Positions 1 to 8,299 of a stretch of DNA of 64,000 nucleotides are shown here, piece by piece. Below the pieces are notes generated by a model, which was not told where the DNA came from, ran no database searches, and worked only from the letters and a program-made list of their open reading frames with translations. The stretch covers positions 3,348,001 to 3,412,000 of the forward strand of contig NZ_CP011803.1 in NCBI RefSeq assembly GCF_001038625.1. Reading direction: 5' to 3'. A program made the position numbers and the translations under genes. Position 1 is the stretch's first letter; each line of letters starts with the position of its first letter. This stretch comes from Clostridium carboxidivorans P7. GTDB taxonomy: Bacteria > Bacillota > Clostridia > Clostridiales > Clostridiaceae.

Positions 1-565
1 ATGGCACAAATGCCACACAAAATCCTTGCGGAATAGATATTCCCTCCATATTATCATAATATTTAGCTACTCCTTCACTAGTAAAGTCAGCAATTATTAC
101 TGTTATTATGAAGTTTATAACTGCAGCAAATAACCCCCACCACATACTTCCAGTTGCAACTGATACTATAGAGCCTGTAAAAGCAAAATGCCAATAATTC
201 CAAATATCTATGTTTACTGTTTTAGTTGTCTTTGTCACTAGCATGATAATGTTTACTATAAGTCCTATAGGAATCATCATGGCTCCTACCTTTGTTCCAA
301 AAGCTATAGCTGACGCTGCTGGCCATCCGATATCGATTACATTTAAATTTAATCCAAAGTTTTTTACCATGTGATTAACTGCTGGTCCTAAGTTGTCTGA
401 CAATAAAGCAGTAACTACACTTAATCCAACAAATCCTACTCCTACAAATAAACCTGATTTTAGAGACTTTCCAACCTTAAGGCCAAGTAATACACCAAGT
501 ATGGTAAATATTATTGGCATCATAACACTAGCACCTAAACTTACAATATAGTTTAATACTTGCAT
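1..565 (-). CDS. gatC: PTS galactitol-type EIIC permease, 3' end cut by window edge
   Basis: Membrane channel component of a galactitol-family phosphotransferase system, which imports a polyol or sugar while phosphorylating it. The reading frame begins with MQVLNYIVSLGASVMMP and runs open to base 1 (188 codons seen), so the C-terminal half is missing. Several hydrophobic segments and the conserved stretches DNLGPAVNHMVKNFGL and DIGWPAASAIAFGTKVGA match the GatC family. The start ATG at 565 has a GGAGGG ribosome binding site about 7 bases upstream. The actual substrate cannot be told from this fragment. EIIA and EIIB partners would be expected outside the window. Confidence 0.85.
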   Translation of the reverse strand, partial: MQVLNYIVSLGASVMMPIIFTILGVLLGLKVGKSLKSGLFVGVGFVGLSVVTALLSDNLGPAVNHMVKNFGLNLNVIDIGWPAASAIAFGTKVGAMMIPIGLIVNIIMLVTKTTKTVNIDIWNYWHFAFTGSIVSVATGSMWWGLFAAVINFIITVIIADFTSEGVAKYYDNMEGISIPQGFCVAFVP

Positions 566-595
566 ACTTTTTCCCTCCTATTAATCCTTTATTTT

Positions 596-612
596 GTTTC
601 ACATTATGAAAC
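596..612. promoter_or_regulatory. Inverted repeat upstream of gatC, candidate operator
   Basis: GTTTCA-N5-TGAAAC, a perfect 6-bp inverted repeat with 5-bp spacing, lies 31 bases before the gatC start. Related half-sites (TATCACA near 617 and CACGTTTCA near 653) follow upstream. Position and symmetry suggest an operator, possibly for the IclR-type regulator encoded next door. No binding data can be read from sequence. Confidence 0.4.
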
Positions 613-754
613 TTTGTATCACAATGTGGATTATGTTTTCATTATACGATATCACGTTTCATTTTTCAAGAGAAAAAACAAAAATTTAACAAAATCTTTA
701 GTATAATTTCATTTACATTTTTTACTACTTCAATTAATTAAATATAAGGTAAAT

Positions 755-831
755 AATCAAGTAATTCTTAAACTCAGGTGGAGTTTGCTTATGAGGAATA
801 CCTCTTACTTGAGCAGGTAGTCATCGGATAA
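755..831 (-). repeat. Small hairpin repeat, copy 1 (internally deleted)
   Basis: Read on the minus strand it begins TTATCCGAT, directly after the T-tract of the IclR gene terminator, and ends AAGAATTACTTGATT. It keeps the first hairpin of the family (CTCAGGT pairing with ACTTGAG, with inner GAGGAATACCTC) but lacks the long second hairpin present in copy 2 at 22690-22837. Its nature is unknown: either a small non-autonomous mobile element or a structured RNA. The rest of the 566-851 gap holds only the candidate operator and AT-rich sequence. Confidence 0.6.
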
Positions 832-874
832 AAAAAAGAACTTGGTTACATTTAACCTCTGTAACCAAGTTCTT
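829..874 (-). terminator. Intrinsic terminator overlapping the 3' end of the IclR gene
   Basis: A 15-bp perfect stem (AAGAACTTGGTTACA with TGTAACCAAGTTCTT), then a run of eight T on the minus strand. The stop codon of the IclR gene at 852-854 lies in the loop, so the last codons are part of the terminator stem. Confidence 0.85.
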
Positions 875-1613
875 TTGATATTTTATTTGCACATTCTAAA
901 ATCATTTTTGAAAAATATTCTATTTTATCTTCTGTAAAAGTTATAATTGAACTGGATAAACTAATTGCCCCAGATACATTGTTTTTATGATCTTTTACTA
1001 CCGTTCCTATGCATCTTATTCCTATTTCAACTTCTTGATCATCAACAGCATATCCTTTTTTTCTTATTTCTGATAAGCTTTCTTTTAATTTCTCAATATC
1101 AACTATAGTATTTTCAGTAAGTTTTTTTATATCACTACCATTCCAAATTTCTTCTACTTCTTCTTCTGACATCTGAGACATCATAGCCTTACCCATTGCT
1201 GTGCAATACATAGGTTTTCTCATTCCTATTCTAGTGTACATTTTCATGGATTTCTGAGGTTCTACTTTGGCAAGATACATGATCTCATTTTCTTCCCTCA
1301 CTACTAAATGAACAACCTCATTAGTCTTTTCCATTAGTTCCTTTAAGTAGGGCTGTGCTATTGTAACAAAATCCATTTTTTCAACTTTTTTATTTCCAAG
1401 TTCAAATAGTTTTAATGTTAAACCATACTTACTAGTGTTTTTATTTTGTTTTATATATCCTTTCCATACTAATGTATTTAAAAGTCTATAAACTGTACTT
1501 TTATGTAAATCAACTTTTTCAGCTATTTCAGTTATACCTAATCCATCTTCATAATCAGATAATACTTCTAAAATACAAAGTGATCTATCAACTGATTGAA
1601 CTATCTCTGCCAT
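852..1613 (-). CDS. IclR-family transcriptional regulator
   Basis: DNA-binding regulator of 253 residues, the usual IclR length. The N-terminal winged helix-turn-helix (about residues 5-65) contains LGITEIAEKVDLHKSTVYRL, the family's recognition region. The C-terminal effector domain (about 80-250) has the YCTAMGKAMM and RKKGYAVDDQEVEIGIRC stretches typical of IclR ligand domains. The ribosome binding site is AAGGAG. It lies upstream of and parallel to the gatC-type gene, separated from it by a terminator and a repeat, and could control sugar or polyol use there. That link is inference; the ligand is unknown. Confidence 0.85.
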   Translation of the reverse strand: MAEIVQSVDRSLCILEVLSDYEDGLGITEIAEKVDLHKSTVYRLLNTLVWKGYIKQNKNTSKYGLTLKLFELGNKKVEKMDFVTIAQPYLKELMEKTNEVVHLVVREENEIMYLAKVEPQKSMKMYTRIGMRKPMYCTAMGKAMMSQMSEEEVEEIWNGSDIKKLTENTIVDIEKLKESLSEIRKKGYAVDDQEVEIGIRCIGTVVKDHKNNVSGAISLSSSIITFTEDKIEYFSKMILECANKISKELGYRG

Positions 1614-1741
1614 TTTAATTGTATCTCCTTCTTCAATTTAGTAAATTTAATATTATATTACTATAAACATATATTTTCTTAATACATTCTATCATATATT
1701 TTTAAATAATAGAACATTCGCTAAGTTATAATTTGTTCATG

Positions 1742-2155
1742 CTAAATATTTGATATGAGTACATCTCTTATTTCAATTTCAGTACCTTCTGGTGCTTTAA
1801 TTTTAAATAAATATCCATCTTCAACTTTATAAATTTCCTCTCCATTCTTAATCTTAAAATTGCTATAACCTAATTTTTTTATTCTATTAAATTCTTCATG
1901 AACATCATCAACTAAAAAACATATATGTACTATTCCCTCATTTAATGAACTCCAATTATTTAACTTGTCTCCTTGTTTAGCCGTCTGCAGCTCAATCATA
2001 AATGTTCCTAGTTTTAACCATGTGTTAAACGCCCGTTTGTGAAAATTAGCTGTTTCTTTAACTAACTCAAAACCTAGTATTTCAGTGTAAAATTCAAGTG
2101 ATTCCTTATATTTTTCTGTTTGAATACAAACATGGTGAATCATTTTTATACTCAT
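1742..2155 (-). CDS. VOC/glyoxalase-fold protein
   Basis: Small protein of the vicinal oxygen chelate superfamily (137 residues from the chosen start MSIKMIHHVCIQTEKY). It shows the paired beta-alpha-beta-beta-beta layout: HHVCIQT at the start of repeat 1 and VHICFLVDDV at the start of repeat 2, with EIEIRDV near the end. Such proteins bind a metal and act as glyoxalases, dioxygenases, isomerases or resistance proteins; the substrate is not evident. The start at 2155 is preferred over an upstream one because AAAGGAG sits just before it. It follows the HxlR gene by 13 bases, so the two are probably one transcript. Confidence 0.75.
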   Translation of the reverse strand: MSIKMIHHVCIQTEKYKESLEFYTEILGFELVKETANFHKRAFNTWLKLGTFMIELQTAKQGDKLNNWSSLNEGIVHICFLVDDVHEEFNRIKKLGYSNFKIKNGEEIYKVEDGYLFKIKAPEGTEIEIRDVLISNI

Positions 2156-2168
2156 AGCTTTATCTCCT

Positions 2169-2498
2169 TTAAGAATGTATCTTTTGATAATTTTTTCCCC
2201 AATCACACATTGACTTTAAGATGGGCTTCATACTTTCACCCAACTCAGTAAGTCCATATTCTACTTTAGGAGGAACTTCCGCATAAATCTTCCTATAAAT
2301 TATACCATCTCTTTCTAATTCCCTTAATTGAAGTGTCAATGTTTTTTGAGTAATATTATTTAATAATCTTTGCAATTCATTAAATCTAATTACTCCTTTT
2401 GATAAGTGCCAAAGAATTGACATTTTCCACTTTCCACTCAATATATTTATAGTAACATCCATAGGACATTGAGTTGTTATTTCTTTTGCCTTTGCCAT
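2169..2498 (-). CDS. HxlR-family winged-helix regulator
   Basis: 109-residue regulator with the HxlR signature: a Cys near the N-terminus (TTQCPMDVTINILSGKWKMS), then a winged helix (RFNELQRLLNNITQKTLTLQLRELERDGIIYR) and the wing PPKVEYGLTELGESM. Members of this family often sense reactive electrophiles or quinones through the conserved N-terminal Cys and control an adjacent enzyme gene. Here the VOC protein gene follows in the same transcript and an amidohydrolase gene is divergent, so either could be its target. No clear operator was identified in the 226-bp divergent gap. Confidence 0.85.
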   Translation of the reverse strand: MAKAKEITTQCPMDVTINILSGKWKMSILWHLSKGVIRFNELQRLLNNITQKTLTLQLRELERDGIIYRKIYAEVPPKVEYGLTELGESMKPILKSMCDWGKNYQKIHS

Positions 2499-2724
2499 CT
2501 TAACTCCCCTTTACATATTTCAATTAATAACATTATAGTATCATTTACTACACTACGTTTCAAATTTGTGCGTACTTTAAATGAATTACTTTTAATGATA
2601 TTCTCTTAAATAGAAAAACTTATTTGATATTTATCAGTGATTATTTTCAAGCTTGGATAATCTTAAAATATCCCCATAATATTTAAATAAAAATTATTTA
2701 ATTTAAGAAAGAAGGAAATCCTAA

Positions 2725-3519
2725 ATGATAATTGATAGTCACGCTCATGTAATGTTACCAACAGAAAAACAGATATTAATGATGGAGGAGGCTAATATAG
2801 ACAAAACTATATTATTTTCTACAACACCTCATCCTGAAAAAGCTAACGATTTGAAATCTCTAGAAAGTGAACTTTCTGTACTAAATAATATATTATCAAG
2901 CAGTACTTCAGTAAATGAAAGAATTGAAAATATCAAAAATACTACAAAAACATTAAAAGAAGTTATAGATAAAAATCCATCAAAATTTATAGGTTTTGGC
3001 TGTGTTCCATTATCTTTAACCTATAATGAAACAGCAGATTGGATAAGTAATAATATAATAAAAAACAATTTTTATGGTTTAGGTGAATTTTCGCCTATGT
3101 CTGGTAAAGTGAAGTCCTTAGAAACAATTTTTCAAGCTTCTAATGAATTAGGTCATTTACCTCTATGGGTTCATACATTTTATCCATTGAATTTTGATGA
3201 TATTAAACAACTTATTGATTTATCTAAAAAATATCCAAAAGTACCCCTAATACTAGGCCATATGGGTGGTACTCACTGGCTTGATGTGATAAAAATTGCT
3301 AAGGAAAACTCTAACATCTATTTAGATGTATCTGCTACCTATACAATTTTAGCTCCTACTATGGCAATCAAAGAATTGCCTGAACGTACATTATTTAGCT
3401 CAGATGCACCATATGGAAACCCTCTTATATTTAGAAAAATAATTGAAATGAGCAGCCCAGATAAAAAAATTTCTGACCTGGTACTAGGTGGAAATATATC
3501 AAGATTATTAAATTTATAA
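2725..3519 (+). CDS. Amidohydrolase-family metal-dependent hydrolase
   Basis: 264-residue TIM-barrel hydrolase of the amidohydrolase-2 group. Visible metal-site motifs are DSHAHV at residues 4-9 (HxH), HTFYP in mid-protein, GHMGG near 185 and SSDAPYG near 232 (the catalytic Asp). The family contains decarboxylases and hydrolases acting on aromatic or cyclic acids; the substrate here is unknown. A GAAGGAA ribosome binding site precedes the ATG. It is transcribed away from the HxlR gene, which makes HxlR control possible. A hairpin at 3555-3590 follows. Confidence 0.75.
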   Translation: MIIDSHAHVMLPTEKQILMMEEANIDKTILFSTTPHPEKANDLKSLESELSVLNNILSSSTSVNERIENIKNTTKTLKEVIDKNPSKFIGFGCVPLSLTYNETADWISNNIIKNNFYGLGEFSPMSGKVKSLETIFQASNELGHLPLWVHTFYPLNFDDIKQLIDLSKKYPKVPLILGHMGGTHWLDVIKIAKENSNIYLDVSATYTILAPTMAIKELPERTLFSSDAPYGNPLIFRKIIEMSSPDKKISDLVLGGNISRLLNL

Positions 3520-3554
3520 TATATCACATTGGTAATATTTAAACATTTTCAATA

Positions 3555-3590
3555 ACACAGCCTAAAACATTTTCTATCATTAGGCTGTGT
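3555..3590. terminator. Hairpin between convergent genes
   Basis: ACACAGCCTAA pairs with TTAGGCTGTGT around a 14-base loop, between the ends of the amidohydrolase and HAD genes. The following T-run is weak on both strands, so its efficiency as a terminator is uncertain. Confidence 0.5.
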
Positions 3591-3704
3591 CATAATTCAC
3601 TTATTCTAATTTTGAAACCTTTATATACTATTGTTTCTGATTATGAATTTGAAATTTATAATTTTTAAGATTGAACAAATTTTATATTCATGTCAAATTA
3701 AAAA

Positions 3705-4310
3705 CTATATATGAATGTTATAATTTCTTAGATTATCTCTTAAATCCTTAGGACTTTTTAATAATATAGTTTCAAAATTAAGCTTTCTTGCACCTTTGAC
3801 ATTAATTTCTGTATCATCTATAAAAATTGATTCCTTAGGATCTATATCATATTCCTCTATTATCCTTTTATATATACCAACTTCTGGCTTTAATAATCTT
3901 TCTTTATATGAAACAATTCCTCCATCAAAAATTCGAAAAAAATCATACTTGCTAGTTACATATTGAAATGCTAATAAATGAAAATTAGATAAGAAATAGA
4001 TATTATATCCAGAGCTTTTTAAATCTCTTAAAACCTTGATTGAATCCTCAATTGGTGCAAGAAGTTCATACCAATTTTCAAAAGCAAGTTTTATTAACTT
4101 CTCATTTCCTGCACTGTTTTGAATTATAATATTTATAGCCTCTTCTTCAGTAATGGTTCCTCTATCAAGCATTGCCCATTGCTCACTTTGAAATATTTCT
4201 TTATATATTTCTGAAACTTTATTAACTTCAGTAATTTTTGTTTTTAAATACTCCTTAGGTTTAAAATTCAACAATACATTTCCTAAATCAAATATAATGT
4301 TTTTATACAT
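3705..4310 (-). CDS. HAD-family hydrolase (HAD-IA phosphatase type)
   Basis: 201-residue haloacid dehalogenase-like hydrolase. Motif I is FDLGNVLLNF (nucleophile Asp8), motif II is FLSNFH, the Lys of motif III lies in KPEVGIYKRIIEEY, and motif IV is ESIFIDDTEINVKGA. The DLGNV form of motif I is typical of the YihX-like sugar-phosphate phosphatase subgroup, but the substrate cannot be assigned. Ribosome binding site AAGGAG. It sits beside, and is transcribed in the same direction as, the PhzF-like gene upstream. Confidence 0.8.
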   Translation of the reverse strand: MYKNIIFDLGNVLLNFKPKEYLKTKITEVNKVSEIYKEIFQSEQWAMLDRGTITEEEAINIIIQNSAGNEKLIKLAFENWYELLAPIEDSIKVLRDLKSSGYNIYFLSNFHLLAFQYVTSKYDFFRIFDGGIVSYKERLLKPEVGIYKRIIEEYDIDPKESIFIDDTEINVKGARKLNFETILLKSPKDLRDNLRNYNIHI

Positions 4311-4383
4311 AATCTGCTCTCCTTTTTGATGTTATTATTTTTTCATTTCAATAGCTTCTAGATTTTCAACGTTTTTAACTAAA

Positions 4384-5253
4384 TCATAACTCAATATTCT
4401 TTTCTTTAATATTTAAAGCAATTCCACCAACTTTTACTTCATTAATTTCCTCATTATCAACTATCAAACTAGCTAAAATCTCTGATGGTTTTTTCATAGA
4501 ATATCCTTGCTCGAAAGATAAATTTCCAATACTTTCTTGTGAAACAAGTCCATATTTATATAAATAACAGCTTAATGCCCCATTTGATGTCCCTGTTGCA
4601 GCTTCCTCATAAATATCATACAAAGGCGCAAAATTCCTGCAGTGAGCTGTAGAACCATGTTCCGTTTCCAACGTAAAGACATGATATCCAACAACATTTT
4701 GTTTTTTACTAATATGAGCTATTTTCTGAAAATCAGGTTTCATTTTATATAATGACTTCAATGATTTAATTGGAATTAAAATATCCTTTAATCCTGTAGA
4801 TACAATTTGAATGGGAATATCACTCATGATCTCCTCTTCATCTATATTTAACGAATCAGCTATATCTGCTTTATTTGGCACTTCATAAAATTTAGGCTTC
4901 ATCTGATTCATATATATCATATTGTTATTTCTGCATTCCACTTTTAAAATGCCGGCCTTAGTTTCCTGAGTGTACTGACCTGATTTTATTATTCCCTTGC
5001 TTGCCAACAAATAGAAAGTTCCAATAGTAGCATGTCCACATAAATCAACCTCCTTATTAGGAGTAAAAAAGTTAATCTTAAAATCAGCCTTATTGGATTT
5101 CTTAATAAAAGCTGTTTCTGAGAATCCAACCTTTCCTGCAACTTTTTGCATATCATTTACTGATAAAGAATCTGCATTTAAAACAACTCCAGCAGGATTT
5201 CCTCCATTATCTGTTTTAGCAAAAGCATTTAATGTATAAACTTTTATTTGCAT
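4384..5253 (-). CDS. PhzF-family epimerase/isomerase-like protein
   Basis: 289-residue PhzF superfamily protein with two diaminopimelate-epimerase-like halves. Visible motifs are NAFAKTDNGGNPAGVV at the N-terminus, SETAFI with the conserved active-site Glu (residue 46), CGHATIGTFYLL, and EAATGTSNGALSCYL in the second half. The family catalyses isomerisation or hydrogen shifts; outside phenazine operons its role is usually unknown, and no phenazine genes lie here. AAAAGGGG precedes the ATG. Confidence 0.8.
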   Translation of the reverse strand: MQIKVYTLNAFAKTDNGGNPAGVVLNADSLSVNDMQKVAGKVGFSETAFIKKSNKADFKINFFTPNKEVDLCGHATIGTFYLLASKGIIKSGQYTQETKAGILKVECRNNNMIYMNQMKPKFYEVPNKADIADSLNIDEEEIMSDIPIQIVSTGLKDILIPIKSLKSLYKMKPDFQKIAHISKKQNVVGYHVFTLETEHGSTAHCRNFAPLYDIYEEAATGTSNGALSCYLYKYGLVSQESIGNLSFEQGYSMKKPSEILASLIVDNEEINEVKVGGIALNIKEKNIEL

Positions 5254-5434
5254 TTAAAATTCCCCTTTTATATAAAAATTCTATTTGAATTCTTTCATTT
5301 TTATTAATATTATACATCTTATTTGAATTCATTTGAGTTAATTTCAAACTTTGATCTATATAATTTAGAATAATATTTACCCTACAGTGAAAAAATACTT
5401 ATTGCAATATATAAAATTAAAGGGGTTGATTATA

Positions 5435-5851
5435 ATGAAAATTGAAGCTTTTTTTAGTGGTATAAAAAATGCCAACAGTGCTGTTGAAAAATTAAAAGCA
5501 GAAGGTTTTAATAAATCAGTAGTAGATTTAAATGATCATTATGTGGAATATAATGATAGAAATGATCCTCCAAAAGCCATAAATGAGGCTGGAACTTTAT
5601 CATCTCTTGTGCTTAATTCTGGAGGACTTTCTGATGATGTTTCAAAAAGACCTTTAGCTGCAGCAAGTCCTATGGTAAGCGGCATGGGTGGCTTTGAAGA
5701 AATAACAGATGTAAATTATAGGGTAATTGTAAACTTAGAGGATAAAGATGCTGATAAAGCTAAAGATATTATAAAAAATGCTGGTGGTGATTTAAATAAC
5801 CCTAATTTGGATTTGCCTCATAGATTAGAAGATATTCATCCAAAATTATAA
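5435..5851 (+). CDS. Conserved hypothetical protein, small alpha/beta fold
   Basis: 138-residue soluble protein starting MKIEAFFSGIKNANSAVEKL. I do not recognise the family. Two beta-alpha segments (residues 1-25 and again near 95-120, VNYRVIVNLEDKDADKAKDII) bracket a flexible glycine-, serine- and proline-rich middle, resembling bacterial general-stress proteins with a ferredoxin-like repeat. The upstream ATG at 5387 is possible, but 5435 is preferred because GGGG lies about 10 bases before it. The broken HtrA gene follows 60 bases downstream on the same strand. Confidence 0.6.
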   Translation: MKIEAFFSGIKNANSAVEKLKAEGFNKSVVDLNDHYVEYNDRNDPPKAINEAGTLSSLVLNSGGLSDDVSKRPLAAASPMVSGMGGFEEITDVNYRVIVNLEDKDADKAKDIIKNAGGDLNNPNLDLPHRLEDIHPKL

Positions 5852-5911
5852 TTCTTACAAATTATCTTATTTGTAATTTATATTTAAATATAATTTTTAA
5901 AATATTATAAG

Positions 5912-6971
5912 GTGGTGATTATTTCGAAAACAATTAAAGCAATTTCTGTAATTTTAATAAATCTTTTAATTACTTCCAGCTTTAGTGGATGTAGTTTTAA
6001 TAAAAATAGTTCAAAGGCTCAACAAAGCACTCCAAATGCTACAAATACTGCTTCTTCAAATGGCTCTACCATAACAAGTGCTGCTGAAAAAAATAATACC
6101 ATCTGTAGTTGGTATTACAACTACCTTTGCAAGCAATAGAAATAAGGAAGTTCAAGGTGTGGGCTCCGGAATGATAATTGATAATAGTGGATACATACTT
6201 ACTAATAATCATGTAGCTGGAACTAATGCTAAAAGTATAAAGGTTTCTCTATATGATGGGAGGGATGTTTCTGCAAATCCTGTATGGTCAAATGAAGGCT
6301 TAGATCTTTCCATAATTAAAGTAAATGAAAAAAATCTTACTCCTGTACAATTAGGAGATTCCTCTAAAGTTAGAATAGGCGAAACTGCTATTGCTATAGG
6401 AAATCCATTAGGATTAAAATTTCAAAGAACTGTTACTTCAGGAATTATAAGTGCCATAAACAGAACTATTGAAGCTAGTGAAGGCACCTTTATGGAAGAT
6501 TTAATTCAAACAGATGCTTCTATTAATCCTGGAAATAGCGGTGGACCTCTTTCAAATATAAATGGAGAAGTCATTGCTATAAATTCCGCAAAAATTACCA
6601 GTGCTGAGGGTATAGGCTTTGCTGTACCAATTAATATAGTTAAGCCAGTGCTAAAAAGTTTAAAAGAAACCGGCAAATTTAATACTCCTGTTATTGGAAT
6701 AGTTGGATTTGATAAATCCATGGCTGGATACTTAGATATAAACTTTGAAAAAGGTATTTATATTTATGACATAGCTGCTGGAAGTGGTTCTTATGAAGCA
6801 GGACTTAAAAAAGGTGATATTATTCTTTCTATAAACGGTAAAGAATTAAAAAGTATGAACGATTTAAGAGAAACTATATATACCATAGGAGCAGGTAATA
6901 CAGTAAAAGTAACTGCAAAAACCTCTACTGGCAATAAAGATTTTAATGTTAAAATAAAATCTTCTAGTTAA
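5912..6971 (+). pseudogene. HtrA/DegP-like secreted serine protease, frameshifted
   Basis: Reading starts at a GTG near 5912 with a lipoprotein-type signal (hydrophobic run then SFSGC) and a Ser/Thr/Asn-rich linker, then leaves frame at a run of seven A at 6087-6093. The other frame, open from 6078 to 6971, carries the trypsin domain with the triad His (NNHVAG), Asp (LDLSIIKV) and Ser (GNSGGPL), then a PDZ domain (AAGSGSYEAGLKKGDIIL). Removing one A joins the two into a continuous lipoprotein-anchored HtrA protein (SAAEKIIPSVVGI). It could be a pseudogene, a phase-variable tract or a sequencing error. The N-terminal start is also unclear, because the GTG overlaps the GGTGG ribosome binding site. 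Confidence 0.75.
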
Positions 6972-6985
6972 AAATTTAATAAAAT

Positions 6986-7058
6986 AATGGAGCTGCTGCA
7001 CTAAATAATTTACCTATAATATTATTGTAGTATTTGATTTTAATGCAACAACCCCATT
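6986..7058 (-). terminator. Probable terminator of the microcompartment operon
   Basis: On the minus strand AATGGGGTTGTTGCA pairs with TGCAGCAGCTCCATT along 15 positions, three of them G.U wobbles, then a T-rich stretch follows. The wobbles pair only in minus-strand RNA, which points to the pdu-like transcript rather than the protease gene. The loop is long (about 43 bases) and AT-rich. Confidence 0.5.
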
Positions 7059-7074
7059 AAAATAGTTTAATCTT

Positions 7075-7320
7075 TTATAAATTATGAAATAGCATATTAT
7101 TTATACTATGCATTTTGTTTCTACTATTTAAGAATACAATATGACCTCTTTTGAAGTATGAATAAATGCTTAATAATATTAACAAGCAAATTATCATTAT
7201 TTCTGTAATTATGCTTTCAACAATAAATACACTCATATTTATATCTTTAAAATACTCTATAAAAACTCCACATAATAATAAAGTAGACAAATTTAAATCA
7301 AAAGAGTCCAAAGTTTTCAA
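7075..7320 (-). CDS. Small membrane protein ORF at the operon end, doubtful
   Basis: An 81-residue reading frame with a TTG start 3 bases after the aquaporin stop. It has one strong hydrophobic segment (VESIITEIMIICLLILL). No ribosome binding site is visible and I recognise no family. It lies before the probable operon terminator, so it would be co-transcribed, but it may be chance open sequence. Confidence 0.25.
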   Translation of the reverse strand: MKTLDSFDLNLSTLLLCGVFIEYFKDINMSVFIVESIITEIMIICLLILLSIYSYFKRGHIVFLNSRNKMHSINNMLFHNL

Positions 7321-7323
7321 AAT

Positions 7324-8028
7324 TTAAAATACAGCGACGAATAATAAAGCTCCTGCAATTGCTCCTACTATAGGTCCAAAAACTGGCACCCAAGAGTAAG
7401 ACCAATCTGAATCACCTTTTCCTGCTATAGGAAGTACAGCATGTGCTATTCTTGGTGCTAAATCTCTGGCTGGGTTCATAGCATATCCTGTAGGACCACC
7501 TAAAGATGCACCTAAAACAAAGATTAATAATGCTACAAAAAGTGTTCCAAATCCATCAGCAGCTTTTGTAGCGCCTATACCAAGAATACCAAATACTAAT
7601 GTAGCTGTAGCTAAAAACTCAGTTAAAAAGTTTGCCTTCAAATTTCTTATAGCTGGAGCTGTACAGAATATTCCAAGCTTATCAGCTTGACCTTCTGTTT
7701 CCTTCCAATGTGGCAAGAAAGTTAACCATACTAAAACAGCTCCTACAAATCCACCTAACATTTGAGCAATTACATATCCTGGTACTTCTGCTGCTGGGAA
7801 TTTACCTACAACAGCTAGTCCTATAGTAAGTGCTGGATTTAAGTGAGCTCCACTTATTCCCCCAAATATATATGCAGGAAGTCCAACTGCTATAGCCCAT
7901 GCTGTTGTTATAACTATCCATCCTCCACCTTGAGCTTTACTTTTAGCTAATGTACAGTTAGCACAAACTCCATCTCCTAAGTAAACCAAAATCATTGTTC
8001 CTAGAAATTCAGCCATCATCTTTGACAT
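7324..8028 (-). CDS. pduF: Aquaglyceroporin (glycerol/propanediol facilitator)
   Basis: 234-residue major intrinsic protein with six expected membrane spans and both pore motifs: AHLNPALT in the first half and the second as AMNPARDLAP. The Asp after the second NPAR (NPARD) is typical of glycerol-conducting members rather than water-only channels. AGGGGGT precedes the ATG. As the last well-supported gene of the microcompartment operon, it most likely lets glycerol or 1,2-propanediol enter the cell, the role PduF plays in enteric bacteria. A 134-bp AT-rich stretch and a short ORF separate it from pduT. Confidence 0.85.
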   Translation of the reverse strand: MSKMMAEFLGTMILVYLGDGVCANCTLAKSKAQGGGWIVITTAWAIAVGLPAYIFGGISGAHLNPALTIGLAVVGKFPAAEVPGYVIAQMLGGFVGAVLVWLTFLPHWKETEGQADKLGIFCTAPAIRNLKANFLTEFLATATLVFGILGIGATKAADGFGTLFVALLIFVLGASLGGPTGYAMNPARDLAPRIAHAVLPIAGKGDSDWSYSWVPVFGPIVGAIAGALLFVAVF

Positions 8029-8045
8029 AATATCCTACCCCCTGA

Positions 8046-8165
8046 TTAATTTTTTGATTTATTTAATTCTGTTATAACAATACCTACTCTTCCATTTTCT
8101 AACCTTTCTATGGAAGTCTTAACTCTTAATGTAACTCTACCTTCCCCTGTTTCATAAAATTCCAT
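8046..8165 (-). CDS. 39-residue ORF between pduT and the aquaporin gene
   Basis: An ATG-started frame beginning MEFYETGEGRVTLRVKTS and ending just before the aquaporin ribosome binding site. It is soluble and charged, with alternating beta-like and helical stretches. Only a weak AAAG precedes the start. I recognise no family; it may be a genuine small protein or the remnant of a longer gene. The region 8166-8299 holds nothing else visible. Confidence 0.3.
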   Translation of the reverse strand: MEFYETGEGRVTLRVKTSIERLENGRVGIVITELNKSKN

Positions 8166-8299
8166 CTTTAATTATAGAAAACTCTAATCTAACATAAATG
8201 AAGTATTTACAAAGTAAGACATATCATATATCCAGAACAAAATTTTTTGTATACTTAAATAGTAATTCATATAAAATAATATTTTTGCATTCTCTATAC

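Noticed and set aside
6506-6721. 71-codon minus-strand ORF inside the HtrA gene
   Set aside because: Antisense to the conserved protease domain, with no ribosome binding site.
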